Origin: Camelus bactrianus
Lineage: Eukaryota > Chordata > Mammalia > Artiodactyla > Camelidae
Assembly: GCF_048773025.1 (NCBI RefSeq)
Contig: NC_133550.1
Coordinates: 58,721,176-58,785,175, forward strand
Direction of reading: 5' to 3'
Length of the DNA stretch: 64,000 nt
The notes under the pieces are model-generated. The model was not told the DNA's origin and made no database searches. It saw nothing but the letters and a program-made list of their open reading frames with translations. Positions 33,961 through 45,415 of the stretch are shown piece by piece (position 1 is the first letter of the stretch; every line of letters begins with the position of its first letter). A program made the position numbers and the translations under genes.

Positions 33961-34104
33961 CCATGGAACAATCATAATTGTTCCCATTGTTACGATTGCT
34001 TTGTTCAGCTTGCATGGCCACTCTTAACGGTCCCACATGCCTGTGCACAGCGAGGTCTGCCTCTGTCTGGAAGAGCAGTGACATAACCCACCCCATACAT
34101 TTTC

Positions 34105-34390
34105 CCTATCTCTGCTCAAACGTGCCTTCTCGGGAAAGATTTCCCTAACTGGCCTTATTTCATGTTGTCCTGTTTCCTCCACCCTCTCTCACTCTGTCAC
34201 ATCACCCTGTTTAATTTTCTCCTCACCACTTAAATCAAGCTGAAGCCACTTTATTAGTTTAATTATTCTAAAATTTATTACCACGTATGCTTCATCAGAA
34301 CAAAGACTTTGTCTATGTTATTCACAGCTCTATCCCCTGAACTTAGAGCTGTGCCCCACACAGAAATGTTCAGTAAACATTATGGGATAT
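34105..34390 (+). mobile_element. L2 LINE 3' end
   Basis: 'gccttctcgggaaagatttc', 'caaagactttgtctatgtta' and 'cacacagaaatgttcagtaa' follow the sense L2 3' end. Confidence 0.75.
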
Positions 34391-34739
34391 GAGATGAACC
34401 AACTAACCTCTCAGTGCTATTTAAAGTGGAGCTGGGGCCTGTCCTGGGTCTGAGCCAGAAGCTGGGGATGGCAGATAAGAAGCTTCCAAACTGATGTCCA
34501 GACACAGAGCCCAATATGGATTCGGGTCTGCTGAGTGAGAAACTCATTTAGGGAAGCTTTCGGCTTTCAGCTTATGATTCCACCCTGGTGTCTAGCTTCT
34601 TCCTTCCCAACTATGAGTTCACCCAGCATTTCAAAGGCGGCTTCTCCGAGCTTCCCTTGGTGAGAGAGATCGAATACCCTGGGAGAATACCTTATTCCCA
34701 TCTCTAGAAAGGATACTTTTGGAGTTGAATAATTCCTTC
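34391..34739. other. Unique sequence, nothing recognised
   Basis: About 350 bases with no feature I can support. Confidence 0.4.
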
Positions 34740-36530
34740 ATCTGAAAAACATTTATTGAGTCCCCACTATTTGCCAGGAAACAGTAATGAACTGGAAGGA
34801 AAAATCCCTACCCTAATGGAACTTAAACTGGAGGGAGACAGACAATGAACTAGTTTAAAAAATTAATCTTCAGTATTTCAAGTGGTGAGAAGCAGTATGA
34901 GAAAAAAATTAAGCAGAGTAGGGCAGATAGAGGTGGAATGCTATTTTATGCAATGTGACCAGAGAAGACCTCTCTCATCAGGGGAACCTTGAGGAATGAT
35001 TGAAAAGAAGTGAGAAAGCTGATATTGGTGCAGGAGAATTCCAGAGGGCAAAGTCCTTCAGGCGGTGGTATGATGGCATGTTGGAGAAATTAAAAAGGAA
35101 TCTGAATGATGGGAGCAGAGTGAGCTAGCTCTCAACCTTTTGCACTGTGACCCACAGAGAGATATAAATTTTCTGTTCGGACTAGTACACACACACATAT
35201 TTGTGCACACATACACATACTGAAATCAAAATTTCACAAAAGAATGCTCATCTTTATCATGCACAATGCACCCTGATATTATCTATTCTATTTCATTCTA
35301 TTTCCCTGAAAATTCTGGTCATCACTATCTACATTAATTACATAACCTATTGGTAGATCAGAACCCACAGTTACACTGAGATAAGTTGAAAGTGTTAGGA
35401 ATTAAGATCAGAGAGGTCGTGAGGCACAGAGAATGGGTTTTTTACGTTCTGGAGGGCAAGTGGGTAAATAAGGCTATTAGAACATTTAGAGTTAAGGAGT
35501 GATTTGTGCGTTTAAAACATGGCTCTGGCTGCTCTTTGGGGAATGTAATATAATAGGCCAAAAGTGGGGGCACAGAGAAAAGTAAGGGGTTATTGTGAGG
35601 TGATAGGGGCTTGGACCAGACAGCTAGTAGAAGAGGTGGTAAGAAATGGTCTGAGTACAGATTTATTCCAAAGATGGACCCGACACAGGTTTCTGATGGG
35701 TTGGGTGTGGGGTGGTAAATCAAGGTGGAAGGCAAAGACAGTTCCAATATTTCAGGCTTGAGTGACTGGAGGAGTAGAGCTGTCCTCTACTGAGAAGCGT
35801 CAAGCTGAGAAAGAATTGAGTTCGGGAGAGGGAGTGAGATTAAAAGTTCTGTTCGGGGCAGCATGTGAACTTTGGAGACACCTAAGTGGAGATGTTAGAA
35901 AGTCAGTTTTATATTTAGGTCTGGAATTTCATGCAGGAGACATGTATTTTATGTGATGAGTTTGTAAATGGTGTTTCAACCTTACTGGATAGTACTACTC
36001 AGGGACTGTGTATGAGTTACAGAACATGGAGGTCTAACTCGTGAGCCCTGAGGCTCACCAACAGCTGGAAGCTGGAAAAGATGGAGAGAAGCCAGCAGGG
36101 GGCACTAAGATAGAGTGAGCAAAGAAAAAGGGGGGTGTGTGTCAAGAGTGAGTGGTGTCCTGGAAGCAACGCAAGACCATGTTTCACAAAGGAGGGAGAT
36201 GTCGTGTGTACCAGATGCTGCTGATGGGGTAAGATCAGGACTGTGACTTGCCTCTTGAACTGGACCCTGTGGAGCTCATTGGTGACTTTTAAAGAAGCAC
36301 TTTCCGTGGGATTGGTGCCAAAAAATAGCCTAATTGGAATTGGTTCCAGAAAAAAATGGCTGGACATGAAGGGGAAACAGAGAGTGCGGAAAATCGTTTT
36401 GAAGAGCCTCACTGTGAAGGGGAGCCGAGAAACGGGGTGGGAGCTGTTAGGTGGGAAGTGGTACTTGCCGCTGTGGCGGGACATTTGGGCCACAAGGGAA
36501 GGGCCAAGAAACCTCAGGGACTTTGGCCAG
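34740..36530 (-). mobile_element. L2 LINE, about 1.5 kb, with a MITE inside
   Basis: Antisense L2 begins at the 3' end ('tttattgagtccccactatt', 'ggagggagacagacaatgaa'). After the insertion it runs back through 'ggctctggctgctctttggg', 'cctaagtggagatgttagaa', 'gtggagctcattggtgactt' and 'gtgaaggggagccgagaaac'. A DNA element interrupts it at about 35126-35385. The 212-residue minus-strand frame at 36017-36655 lies mostly within this L2 and keeps no recognisable reverse transcriptase. Confidence 0.75.
35126..35385. mobile_element. Small DNA transposon (MITE) inside L2
   Basis: It opens 'tctcaaccttttgcactgtg' with 'acccaca' and closes 'agaacccacagttacactg', suggesting inverted ends. Internal 'attctatttcattctatttc' is typical of such elements. 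L2 sequence continues cleanly on both sides. The family is uncertain, possibly hAT. Confidence 0.55.
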
Positions 36531-36744
36531 AGACCTTGCCTTGATGAGGTTCTGACTTTATTAAGCAAATAGTAACCACGCCCAGGCTTTAAGCTACTCT
36601 CAAACAATCTATTACTTGCAGCCAAATGCATCCTAGTGGGAATGTCACCAAACATTTGCTTTCATCAGGCCCTTGGGTTCCTGACAACCTGGTAATGCAG
36701 CTTGGGGTGTGGGCAATTGAGTGAGTTCCTGATGGGCTGCTGAC
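36531..36744. other. Unique sequence, nothing recognised
   Basis: Short stretch between L2 and a MIR, possibly a further worn part of the L2. Confidence 0.4.
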
Positions 36745-36940
36745 GAGCTGTTGTTCCTGGGAGAGTTACTCAACATACACGAGCCTCAGTTTCTTCATCT
36801 AAACAGTGGGTATGATAATTGTTCTGAATCCATATGGTTATTTAGAAGATTAAATGCAATAATCCTTAGAAAGCAGCGCTTAGGCAGTGCTCTGAAAATT
36901 ACAAATGTTCAACAAATATAAGTAATTACGGCTACTTTCT
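36745..36940 (+). mobile_element. MIR SINE
   Basis: 'gggagagttactcaacatac', 'cctcagtttcttcatctaaa' and 'agaagattaaatgcaataat' are sense MIR blocks. Confidence 0.8.
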
Positions 36941-38073
36941 ATAGCCTTCACTTAACAGCTCTGGTTAAGGAGAGCCCTTTGCACGTGCCCAGTGTTTGGA
37001 AGACCTACAAAAGCCCTGGCAGGACAGAGAGCTCTGAACAGAAATGGCCTTGAATAAACTTCCAGATCAGGGATCAGGGCCCAGAGGAGGAACTGCTGAG
37101 CTCTGAGTCCCGGACATCTTTCTGCCGGAACAATAGGGCAGCACACTTCTCTTCACAGCTGTCTCTCCCTCCCCCGGCCCGCCCTCCCTTTCTGATAGAG
37201 TTATTCAGTTGTTCATCACGCCGCAGCGGCCAGCAGACTGTCCAAGTCCTCTGCAAGCCTCCTAAGTGTATTTACTGCTGAGCAGTGCTGCCTCAGAACA
37301 ATTAAATCAAACGACGATTGTCAAGAGTGTTGGCAGTTCTTTGGCCTGTGATTGCCAGACTCCACTTCCTTTGTCGGTTGGCACCTGGAATGTGTAATAA
37401 ACCTGCCTGGCTCCTTGCCCCCATATTTCTCCAAGCCCCCGCAGCACAGGCCATTTAGTCCCCAAAGCAGGCCTGGCCTGCCTCAGGCTCTGAAACTAAG
37501 CAGTCTCTTAATCAGAGAGAAACAGATAACCCTTGGCTACCTAGCCTATCTGAGCATCTCCTGGTGACCTGCACTGCAGCCCCGGAGCGAGCCTGGCCCC
37601 TGTTTCTTCTGAGCCAGGAATCTCAGTTCTTACTCCAGTTCCGGTCTTGTCATCCTGCTCTTGAATCCCCCTCAGACCTGTGCCCTCCTCACTTGGTCAT
37701 CCTCCTTTCTCCAGCTGGGGCCACCTGACCTCCATCTTCATTCAGCCAGCCTTCCAGCCATTCTTTAGGGCCTGTTTTAATCTGACCTGCAGGAGGCACC
37801 ATCTGTGTAGAGTCAATGCATGGCTGTAGAAACTTTCATTCCTCTTACTGCTCCGGAGAATCATCTGAGAAAGACCAGTGAGTGTCCCAAGGAAACACAA
37901 ATGGTAGGAGGGAGGGATGTGTTCGGAGGGAGGGTAGCTTTTTAAGGGTGTGAGATGCATTCAAACGATTTGCCTCCCCTCCCCTTGCAACTTTGCTTTC
38001 CTTTCACCCTTCATTCGGGAGTTCTTCATCAGGATATTCTTCATTCAGGATATCTGATTCGACTCCGTATCCT
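36941..38073. other. Unique sequence with possible conserved block
   Basis: About 1.1 kb with no repeat recognised. The part around 37180-37340 holds several CpGs and AT-rich factor-like sites and looks like a candidate conserved non-coding element. No exon is supported. Confidence 0.45.
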
Positions 38074-38454
38074 GGTGGTGAGGGTGACCACACCTACAAA
38101 GACAGCACTAGGATGACAACAGTTTCTTTCTCTTTCTCTTTTTTCTCGCTGCCCTCTCTTTCTCTCTCAGGCTTGAATGTTGTCATTCAACATGTAGGGT
38201 TTGGTCCCTACATGGGGGGTGGAGAAAACTCTCCTCACCCAGGTTTTGGTCTTCATCCTCCAGCGAAATTTACCAGAGAGCTCTGCATGGGGCTTTGGGC
38301 ACAAGCCCAGCTAATAATAAAATTTTACTGAGTGTTCCCATTTGTCATTGTCCTTTGTGAGGGTCTCTTCCTTGGGTTAAAGCCAGGGTGGCTGGATTTG
38401 AGTATTCTTTTGGGTTCCAAAGACCCAAACCTTATGATGAATTCCTGAGTATCA
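38074..38454 (+). mobile_element. LTR-like element, probably ERV1 class, solo
   Basis: 'aagcccagctaataataaaa' looks like a U3/R polyadenylation region, followed by 'tgagggtctcttccttgggt' and an end near 'gagtatca', as in many gammaretroviral LTR U5 regions. The left boundary is a guess and no clear target duplication was found. Fossil. Confidence 0.45.
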
Positions 38455-39359
38455 CGTCCGTCAGGCTTCAAATCTAGTGCTCTGAATGTAAAACATTTAT
38501 TACAACACAAGGCATTAAATGCAGCAATAAAGGCCTTGCCACCACCTAACAAAGCCGCGGCACTGATGGGATCTCCTAAGTATAATAAAATGCTAAGCAT
38601 TTGCTCAAACATGCCTTTAATCTCAGAGAGAAAATTCCATCCGGAATTTCCTCTGGATATTCCACAATGGCTGCAAATTTCTTATGTTTGGCTGAATAAA
38701 ATACCATCACTTCAATAATGGGAAACACAAAGGCTTTTCAAAGGCATGTGCTGTACAAGAAGCGTTCTTTTTATTTTATGTTTTAAACTCCAACAGTTGA
38801 CTTTTAATATCTGATGTTTGAATTTGTAGTTAGGGTTTGTTTTTTTTTTAACCTTAGGCCCATACATTTCTGTGGCAAGAGAGAGAAGAGAGACTTAGGT
38901 TTATTAAAAGAATAATAAAACATCTTTAAAAAGTTGTTCTGTGTTGGTTTGGGTCTGTGGAAGATGAGGAAGTGGCAGGTCTGAAAGAGGTAACTCTGCA
39001 TCTCAAAGACGCTTCCCTCTGCACAAACTGAGGAATCTCCCATCCACGTGGAGATCTCCCTCCACATTTGGCCCTGAACTCACCCTCAACAATCTCCATG
39101 CTGATTCCCTCGGTCTGCCTTTCCAATTTCACTCTGTGACCCCCTTTAGCACTTGGCTTGTCTTTATACTGCATTCGTCAGCCTTAATTTCCTGGGAGAT
39201 TTAGGAGAAAGTCTATTCCAGCCAAATGCTCATCTTGATTCTGGGATGGAGATTCTGGCCTGAGTCCAGATCCTGCTCCTTTTCATCTTTTGCAACAGGA
39301 AAATATGGTGGGAAGACTATGGGGCTTAAAGGAAGATTTTAGTTGCATCTCAGCCCCCT
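38455..39359. other. Unique sequence, candidate conserved block at 38460-38740
   Basis: No repeat recognised. The first 280 bases are compositionally even and repeat-free. The minus-strand frame at 38325-38612 carries no domain. Confidence 0.4.
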
Positions 39360-39780
39360 CATTTCATGGCTTTGGATAGGGTATCATTTAGGGTGATATT
39401 ATGTGCTATAATGAATAAAGTCTCAAAGGTAAGGAATATGTAATAGAGGTTTACTTCGTGTTCACTTCACAGTTTGACCTTCATGCACCTTGTTATTGGG
39501 CGGCCTTCCTTGTGGTGACTCAGGAACTGGGGCCTTCCCATGTGGGGGCTCCACCCTCTCCTAGACCCTCAGAATCCTCTTCATTCAGTCTGCATGCAGA
39601 GAAATAGAGGATTGAAGAGGTATAACCACTTCTTAGCCAACTCAGCCTGGAGGTGACACACATTCGATTAGTAAGATCTTTTCAAAGGGCCCAATTGGAT
39701 CAAAGTCGAACTTGAAATGTAACCTTTGGCTGGTCAGCTACTTTGAAGCAATGACCTATACTACTGAAGAGATAACAAAA
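39360..39780 (-). mobile_element. MaLR-type LTR, diverged
   Basis: 'agtctgcatgcagagaaata', 'ccaactcagcctggaggtga', 'cacacattcgattagtaaga' and 'ttggctggtcagctactttg' match an antisense old LTR of the MaLR kind. The subfamily is uncertain. Fossil. Confidence 0.5.
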
Positions 39781-39794
39781 ATCTTTGGTGGCAG

Positions 39795-39875
39795 TTAGCT
39801 TCTTCTAAAGCTCTCTAAGCCTCCATTTCCTTATCTGAAAAATGGAGCTCCTAGAGATGCTAAATAAAGTATCCG
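39795..39875 (+). mobile_element. MIR SINE, short fragment
   Basis: 'gcctccatttccttatctga' and 'aaaatggagctc' match the MIR core. Confidence 0.5.
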
Positions 39876-40084
39876 AGGTCCCATTGTTGGTAAACAATGA
39901 GGTTAATACTAAAAGCAGTATCTCCCAGCTCATATTCCATATTGTCACTACTACAGCTCTCAGCAACACAAAAACTTTTCGGGTCAGTGTGGACCATGTC
40001 CTCTCCACTTTTCCCTCATACCCTAATGTGAAGCTTGAGAAAGAACTGTTCTGAGTTGATGAACATCTGTCTTTATGAAACATA

Positions 40085-40550
40085 GAAGTAAATGATGGGG
40101 TCCAGTAGTGGGATGAATAGGACCACTCGAATAATATCCATCCAGAATCTCAGAATATGACCTTGTTTGGAAATAGGGTTTCTGCAAATGTATTTCATTA
40201 AGGATATGAGGATGAGGTCATCCTGGATTTAGGGTAGGTTTCATATCCAATGACTTGTATCCTTATAAAAAGGAAGAGAGGATACAGAGACATGGGGAAG
40301 AAAGCCATGTGAAGATGGAGGCAGAGATTGGAGTCATGCTGCCACAACTGAGGAACACCAAGAGCCACCGTAAATTAGAAGATGCAAGGAAAGATTCTCC
40401 CCTAGAAACTTCAGGGGCAGCATGGTCTTGCAGATACCTTGATTTGGGGCTTCTGGCTTTCAGAACTCGGAGGCAAAACATTTCCGTTGTGTAAACTTGT
40501 TACTGCGAGCATGTGACAGTTTGCTACGGCAAACCTAGGCAACTCATCTA
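40085..40550 (+). mobile_element. MLT1-type LTR, solo
   Basis: 'ctcagaatatgaccttgttt', 'ggaaatagggtttctgcaaa', 'gtatccttataaaaaggaag', 'agccatgtgaagatggaggc' and 'cttctggctttcagaactcg' follow the full MLT1 order in sense, ending near 'gctacggcaaacctaggcaa'. Old fossil. Confidence 0.8.
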
Positions 40551-40799
40551 GCCCCCCCCATGGACAAATGGGGGCCCCTTCCTCGTCACTCAAAGGGTAG
40601 CTGGAAACAGAAACTCTCCAACAGGAGGCTTTCTCCCGAGGCAAGGAAAGCGCAGCCCACGTGTTCAGTCTGTGACGAATTGTGTCCATTTCAGCGGCCC
40701 TCAGTGTCGCATGAAGAATTTGCTTCACTAGCGCCACGTACTTAGGAGCCAGTCAGTTCTTTGGTCCCTGGATCCAGCATCTTAACCTGCAGCACTTCT

Positions 40800-41000
40800 C
40801 CGATTGCTGGAAGAACACACACTTGGAGTGAGACCTGGGTTCAGATCTGCGTTCTGCCCCATACTCTTTATGCGATCTGGAGTCAGTCAGTTTCCTCACA
40901 CGGTGGCACAACCTCTACCCCTTCCTTGTAGAATTAAATGAAACAGTACTTGCAAAGCATCCGTCACAGAGTTGGTGCACAGCAGGGACGCCTCTGCCGA
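40800..41000 (+). mobile_element. MIR SINE
   Basis: 'gagacctgggttcagatctg', 'gttctgccccatactcttta' and 'gaattaaatgaaacagtact' match sense MIR. Confidence 0.75.
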
Positions 41001-41199
41001 GTTGATGATTAACCTCTATCCAAGCTGTTACTCCCTTTCTTGTCCAACACCTGTTGCCCTCAGGATTGAGGGGCATCAAAGAAAAGGGGGGATTCCAACT
41101 GCATACTAGCCCCTGTGTCCCTGTCCTTTAAAGTAAAAGGCTTTTTCCTTTAGTCTCCCAGGCCTCCCCTGAGTCTCAAAAGCCTGGCTCAAGAGTTAA

Positions 41200-41683
41200 T
41201 GCTCAGGAAATGTGAAGATGTAGAAATAAAGAAAATTGGGCTGGAAAACTGGTAACAATTTAGACTATAAACCAGCTTCATTAGCAGAGTCATGGAACTC
41301 CCAGTTCCCTGAGAGATAAAGATCTGACATAGATTTTTAAGTTGTTTTTGCAGGGAGCAGACTCCCCACCCGATGAGAATTGCTGACTGCAGGCACATAG
41401 ACCTCAGATCAGTTGAAACCAGAGATTGGTGATGCTCGAAACTTCCCCTTGATGCCAACCAATCTGAGAACGCACCCTGCCGCCCCCTCCCTCACACTGC
41501 CTTTAAATCCTTTGTCTCCTAACTGGCAACTTGGAGATGCTCTTAGGACATTCGTCTACCATCTTCCCAGGTTGCTGGGCACCTGAATAAAGCACGTTTT
41601 CCTTTCCACCGACACTTGCCTCTCGAGTATTGGCCTTTTGAGTGGCGAGCAGCCAAACTTGGGTTCGGTACCAGCCTCATCCA
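41200..41683 (+). mobile_element. Solo LTR, ERV1 (gammaretrovirus-like)
   Basis: A 484-base LTR begins 'tgctcaggaaatgtgaagat' and ends in CA. It shows a TATA-like 'ctttaaatcc' near 41502 and a polyadenylation signal in 'cctgaataaagcacg' near 41585. The U5-like 'cttgcctctcgagtattggc' follows. The flanks gttaa (41195-41199) and gttac (41684-41688) fit a 5-base target duplication. No internal region adjoins. It looks younger than the MLT1 LTRs here. Confidence 0.75.
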
Positions 41684-41784
41684 GTTACACTTTCAGCTTC
41701 TTTCCTGTCCTCACCATCTATCTGGTCCCCTGAATTTAACTTTAGATTTTCCCATTACCTATTTTCAATAGATTTTTTTTTTTT

Positions 41785-41880
41785 AGATTTTAACCTCCAC
41801 ACAGTTAAAGACTGTGTCTGTGTGGCTCACTGTTACAGTCCTAACACTTGACAATACTGCTGGGGTGAATAATTGAATTT
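41785..41880 (+). mobile_element. L2-like 3' fragment, weak
   Basis: 'aaagactgtgtctgtgtggc' followed by 'ctcactgttacagtcctaac' resembles the L2 3' UTR. Confidence 0.4.
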
Positions 41881-42599
41881 GCCTTGCCCCTGGGCTAAGA
41901 TCTCTAAGAACAGGGGCCCCCTTCTCTTACTTGTGTTCTCTGCAAGACTTTCTTCTAACGGGACAAGAAAGTATGCTCAGGGTGTTGCCTTGATTGAATT
42001 ATTGTGAAAGTGAATGAAAAATAGGAAGAAAAATCTTCGGATCCAAAAAGAGAAGAGTTTGAGATGAATGCATTTTGGGCCTTTTAATTGTCAAGGACTG
42101 CTGGTTCTCAGAATCGGAGCACTTTGTTATCTTTTTAACTTGAACATATATAGATTGACAAGAGCCTGTTTCAAGGAATGTGTTCAGGGTCATTGACTCC
42201 AAAGGAACTGTGAAGCGCAACCGTTTTTCCCTTCAGAGGGATGGATTAAAAGGTCAGGGCTTTTAAAGTCAGTAAAATAATCCTTGAGCTCTCTCTCTCT
42301 CTCTCTTTTTAAAACCTTTCTGGGAGGAAGAGTCCTGGAACTAGCTGGGACAGAGTGAGCGTTGTAGCATGCACTGTTCCCAGAATCTTTGGTTCTGACA
42401 TCATGTCTCCTGGAGTGTTCTGCCCGCCTCCCATGTCTGTCCTTCCCTTGGGACCACATACTCCCGCCCATCTAATGTGCCCCACTGACTGCTGTGGAAC
42501 CTGGTAGCACATGATGGGGTACTCGTAGCGTGGCAGCTGCTGGGGGGGAAGGATATGGTGTTTCCTCACTGGCTAACCCGGCAGATCTGGGGGTAGTGA
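41881..42599. other. Unique sequence, nothing recognised
   Basis: About 720 bases including a short CT run at 42286-42306. The minus-strand frames at 42190-42569 show no domain. Confidence 0.4.
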
Positions 42600-42795
42600 A
42601 ATATCCCTGAGTTGGTGCCAACTGGAACTTGTTTCAACAGCATTCTCCCACTTTTGAAATAATGGGTATGTTAATTGGCTTTACTGTACTAGTCATTCAC
42701 AGTATATATGTGTATCAAAACATCACGTTGTACACCTTACAAACATTAAAGTTTCGTTTTTCAATTATACCTCAGTAAAGCTAGAAAAAAATAAT
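42600..42795 (+). mobile_element. L1 3' tail
   Basis: 'gtgtatcaaaacatcacgtt', 'gtacaccttacaaacattaa' and 'caattatacctcagtaaagc' with an A tail mark a sense L1 3' end. The left boundary is uncertain. Confidence 0.7.
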
Positions 42796-42814
42796 GCCTT
42801 AGCAATGGTCTATT

Positions 42815-43035
42815 GAGGTCTCACAATGTGCCAAGCATGATGCTAAACATTTTGCACCATCTTTTTCATTTAACCCTCATAATTATCCACTGAATTAGGT
42901 ACCATCTTTATCATCTATCTTAGTTTTACAGATGGGAATCTGAGACTCAGAGAAGTTAAGTAACATGCCCAGGGTTGCACAGCTCAGAAGAGAAAAGCAG
43001 AATTTGAATCCAAGTGTTTCTACATGTGGGCACTG
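42815..43035 (-). mobile_element. MIR SINE
   Basis: 'atgtgccaagcatgatgcta', 'catttaaccctcataattat', 'agttttacagatgggaatct' and 'gttaagtaacatgcccaggg' give a near full-length antisense MIR. Confidence 0.9.
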
Positions 43036-43489
43036 TGAGGATGAAAGGGGCATTGTAAGTGTCAGGAGCTAAGTCTACTGCCCTAGAGACCCCAGATCAA
43101 ATGGTTTCACCTTCTGTGGAAAGATTAAAGTGCTGGAGTAAACTGGACACTCCCTCTGAGCATCCTGGCAGCAGTGGGGTAAGGGTAAATCAGCGCAAGT
43201 GGGGTCTGATCAATAACTCTAGTTCTCTCCTTCCTTCCTGACCTCCAAGCTTGTTTGTTCCAAGATGTCCCCATTCGAAGTTAAGCACATTTCCTGGACC
43301 CACCATGTTCTGAGGGTATCTTCAGTATCTTCTCATTCTCTATTCCTTACAGCTGGGGCCGCTTTGATCTCAAGCCTAACTACAGCAAGGGAGTTTCAGA
43401 AAGTCAAAGTTGAAAAATCTGGGGGCTCTTTGGAGAATGCTAACATTTTCATGGTTTGCTGTGAGGCTCAGGTGATTTATTTCATGTGA
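43036..43489. other. Unique sequence, nothing recognised
   Basis: About 450 bases with no repeat or exon that I can support. Confidence 0.4.
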
Positions 43490-43545
43490 AATATACTTAG
43501 AGCAGGGGCATGGCACATGGTAAACATTCAACAAATGTTAACTGG
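43490..43545 (+). mobile_element. MIR SINE 3' fragment
   Basis: 'gggcatggcacatggtaaac' and 'attcaacaaatgttaactgg' match the MIR 3' end. Confidence 0.55.
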
Positions 43546-43594
43546 AATGAATGATTATTGTGGACATAATGTAATTTCTGACTCAAAACTGGAA

Positions 43595-43720
43595 TTCACA
43601 TTTGACTTGGATTCATAGCTTAGTTCAGCCAGTTGGGCACTGTGTGACGTTCGCTGAGTCACATAGCCTCTCTGGGCCCCAGTTTCTCCTCACTTGTAAA
43701 ATGGGGCTGAATGCTGCACC
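43595..43720 (+). mobile_element. MIR SINE, 5' and core
   Basis: 'gtgacgttcgctgagtcaca', 'tagcctctctgggccccagt' and 'cacttgtaaaatggggctga' are sense MIR. Confidence 0.75.
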
Positions 43721-45029
43721 CTTGATGCACTTTCTCCCACTCATCCTGTCTTTGGGTTCTTTGTCCATTGTTCTCCTACCCAGGTAAACACTGCCTCCAG
43801 GAAGTCCTATATAATAAGCTGACACAGGAGCGTGAGGCATCAAACCACCTCTCCCTGCTCTCTCCTTTCACATCCTGGCTTCTGCCCAGGGAATCCAGAC
43901 CTGAGACCCGCTGGAAAAGGACTTTCAGAGGACAATGAGTAGTTCTGGATTGGGGGGGGGGGGCAGTTAGCCTAGCTGACCACCACGTGGGCAGTTGGCG
44001 GTGAGGTTAGGTAAGGTAAAGAAAGTTCACAGGTAGTAAGGAGAGGTAAGAGGTTTTGAAACAGAAGGAGTGGGAGGGAGAGTGTGGAAGCTCAGAGGGG
44101 AGAGGGCTGCTTAACATGGGAGGGGCATTTGCTTTTAATCCATGTAGCTCTCAAAGGCTGTGACAGAGTTCCCTGCCGTCCACAACACACGTCCCTGGTT
44201 TTGCTTCTATTCCTTTTACTGCATTTTGGAAGGGAGATGCAGGTACCAGTGTAGAAACTGGTCAGTTGGGCTCACTTTAACTTCTTGGCCATTCTGTCTT
44301 TCAAGGGATCTTGGCCTGAGATCTGGTGTTCTGATCTCAAAGAAGGGGCATCTCGATGAACAGGAGGTGGTGGCCTTTGAGTTAGGGTATCATGACTTCT
44401 CTGGGGCCACATCAAAATTCTTACCCGGCTCAGTCCCTACCGTGGAGCCCTTAGGACCCCATCCATCTAAATCCCTTACTGCAGGAGCCCATGAGGTGCC
44501 TCCTAGGGGTCACCAATGGCTGCACCCACCATTTCCTTCCATCCCCAGCACCTGCTAGCTCTTGCTCCCTTGACCCAGACCACGAAGTCACCCTTTAGCT
44601 GAAAGGTCATCGTCTCTCTGCTTCAAGGTGACTGAGGGGAGATAATACTCCACCTCCTTAACAGCCAAACAAATTTCTTCTGTTCCAAAAATCATCAAGT
44701 GAATACTTGGGATTCACCTTCTGTTCCACCTGTATTGCCTTCTCTCCCTGGGTTATAAAGCTTTGGTTTCTAAATCAAAAGACACAGAGATAGAGCTATT
44801 TCCTCAGACTCAGTCTTATAGCATCAATCTGTCACCCCATCGCACCATTCTGTTCCCTAGGACTTTGGTTCAAATTCCCAAACTAAAAGTCATTGACTGT
44901 ATCCCTAGGAGCCTTGATTCCATTGTTTCTTTGACTTGCATCCATTCCTTGCTACCAGTAAGTCTCTCTCAAATTCCTTTTACTATCAGGCATGCCAACC
45001 CAGAGTTTATACGGTATTTTGGTTAGGTA
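43721..45029. other. Unique sequence, nothing recognised
   Basis: About 1.3 kb with one landmark, a 12-G run at 43952-43963. The plus-strand frame at 44160-44558 (132 residues) has no domain or splice support. Confidence 0.45.
43952..43963 (+). repeat. Homopolymer of 12 G
   Basis: Twelve consecutive G, a likely site of length variation or assembly error. Confidence 0.9.
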
Positions 45030-45135
45030 CTTAGGCGCAATTTCCATGAAGCCAGGGACCACGTTTATTTCATTCATCACACATCCCCATCACTAGCAGA
45101 GTACCTGGCACTTAACGGAGTCTCAGGAAATGCAA
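45030..45135 (+). mobile_element. L2 LINE 3' fragment
   Basis: 'tgaagccagggaccacgttt' and 'agcagagtacctggcactta' are L2 3' UTR blocks. Confidence 0.65.
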
Positions 45136-45214
45136 GTTGTGTAGTAAGTATTTTCCCAGACTTTCTTCTTCCTCTTAGTAATCCTGTGGACTCACTCTTA
45201 TCCTACAATGTTTG

Positions 45215-45415
45215 AGCTAAGCCTCCTTGCTTCCTGGAAGCCTTCCCTCACTCCCCGGAGTCTGATTAAAATGCTCTCCTCTGTGCCCTCACAGTAACAT
45301 GCTTGCCTGTGGCATGGCACTTTGCTCAAAGAACATAATAATTTATTTACATGTCTGTCTTGTGCAGTCTCCTGAAAGCCAGGGAGAATCTTTTATTTGT
45401 CACGTTTGATAAATG
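45215..45415 (+). mobile_element. L2 LINE 3' fragment
   Basis: 'tggaagccttccctcactcc', 'aataatttatttacatgtct' and 'gaaagccagggagaatcttt' follow the sense L2 3' UTR. With 45030-45135 this may be two separate copies. Confidence 0.6.

Noticed and set aside
36017-36655. 212-residue minus-strand frame, the longest in the window
   Set aside because: It lies mostly inside an antisense L2 and shows no domain. Length alone in L2 sequence is not evidence for a gene.
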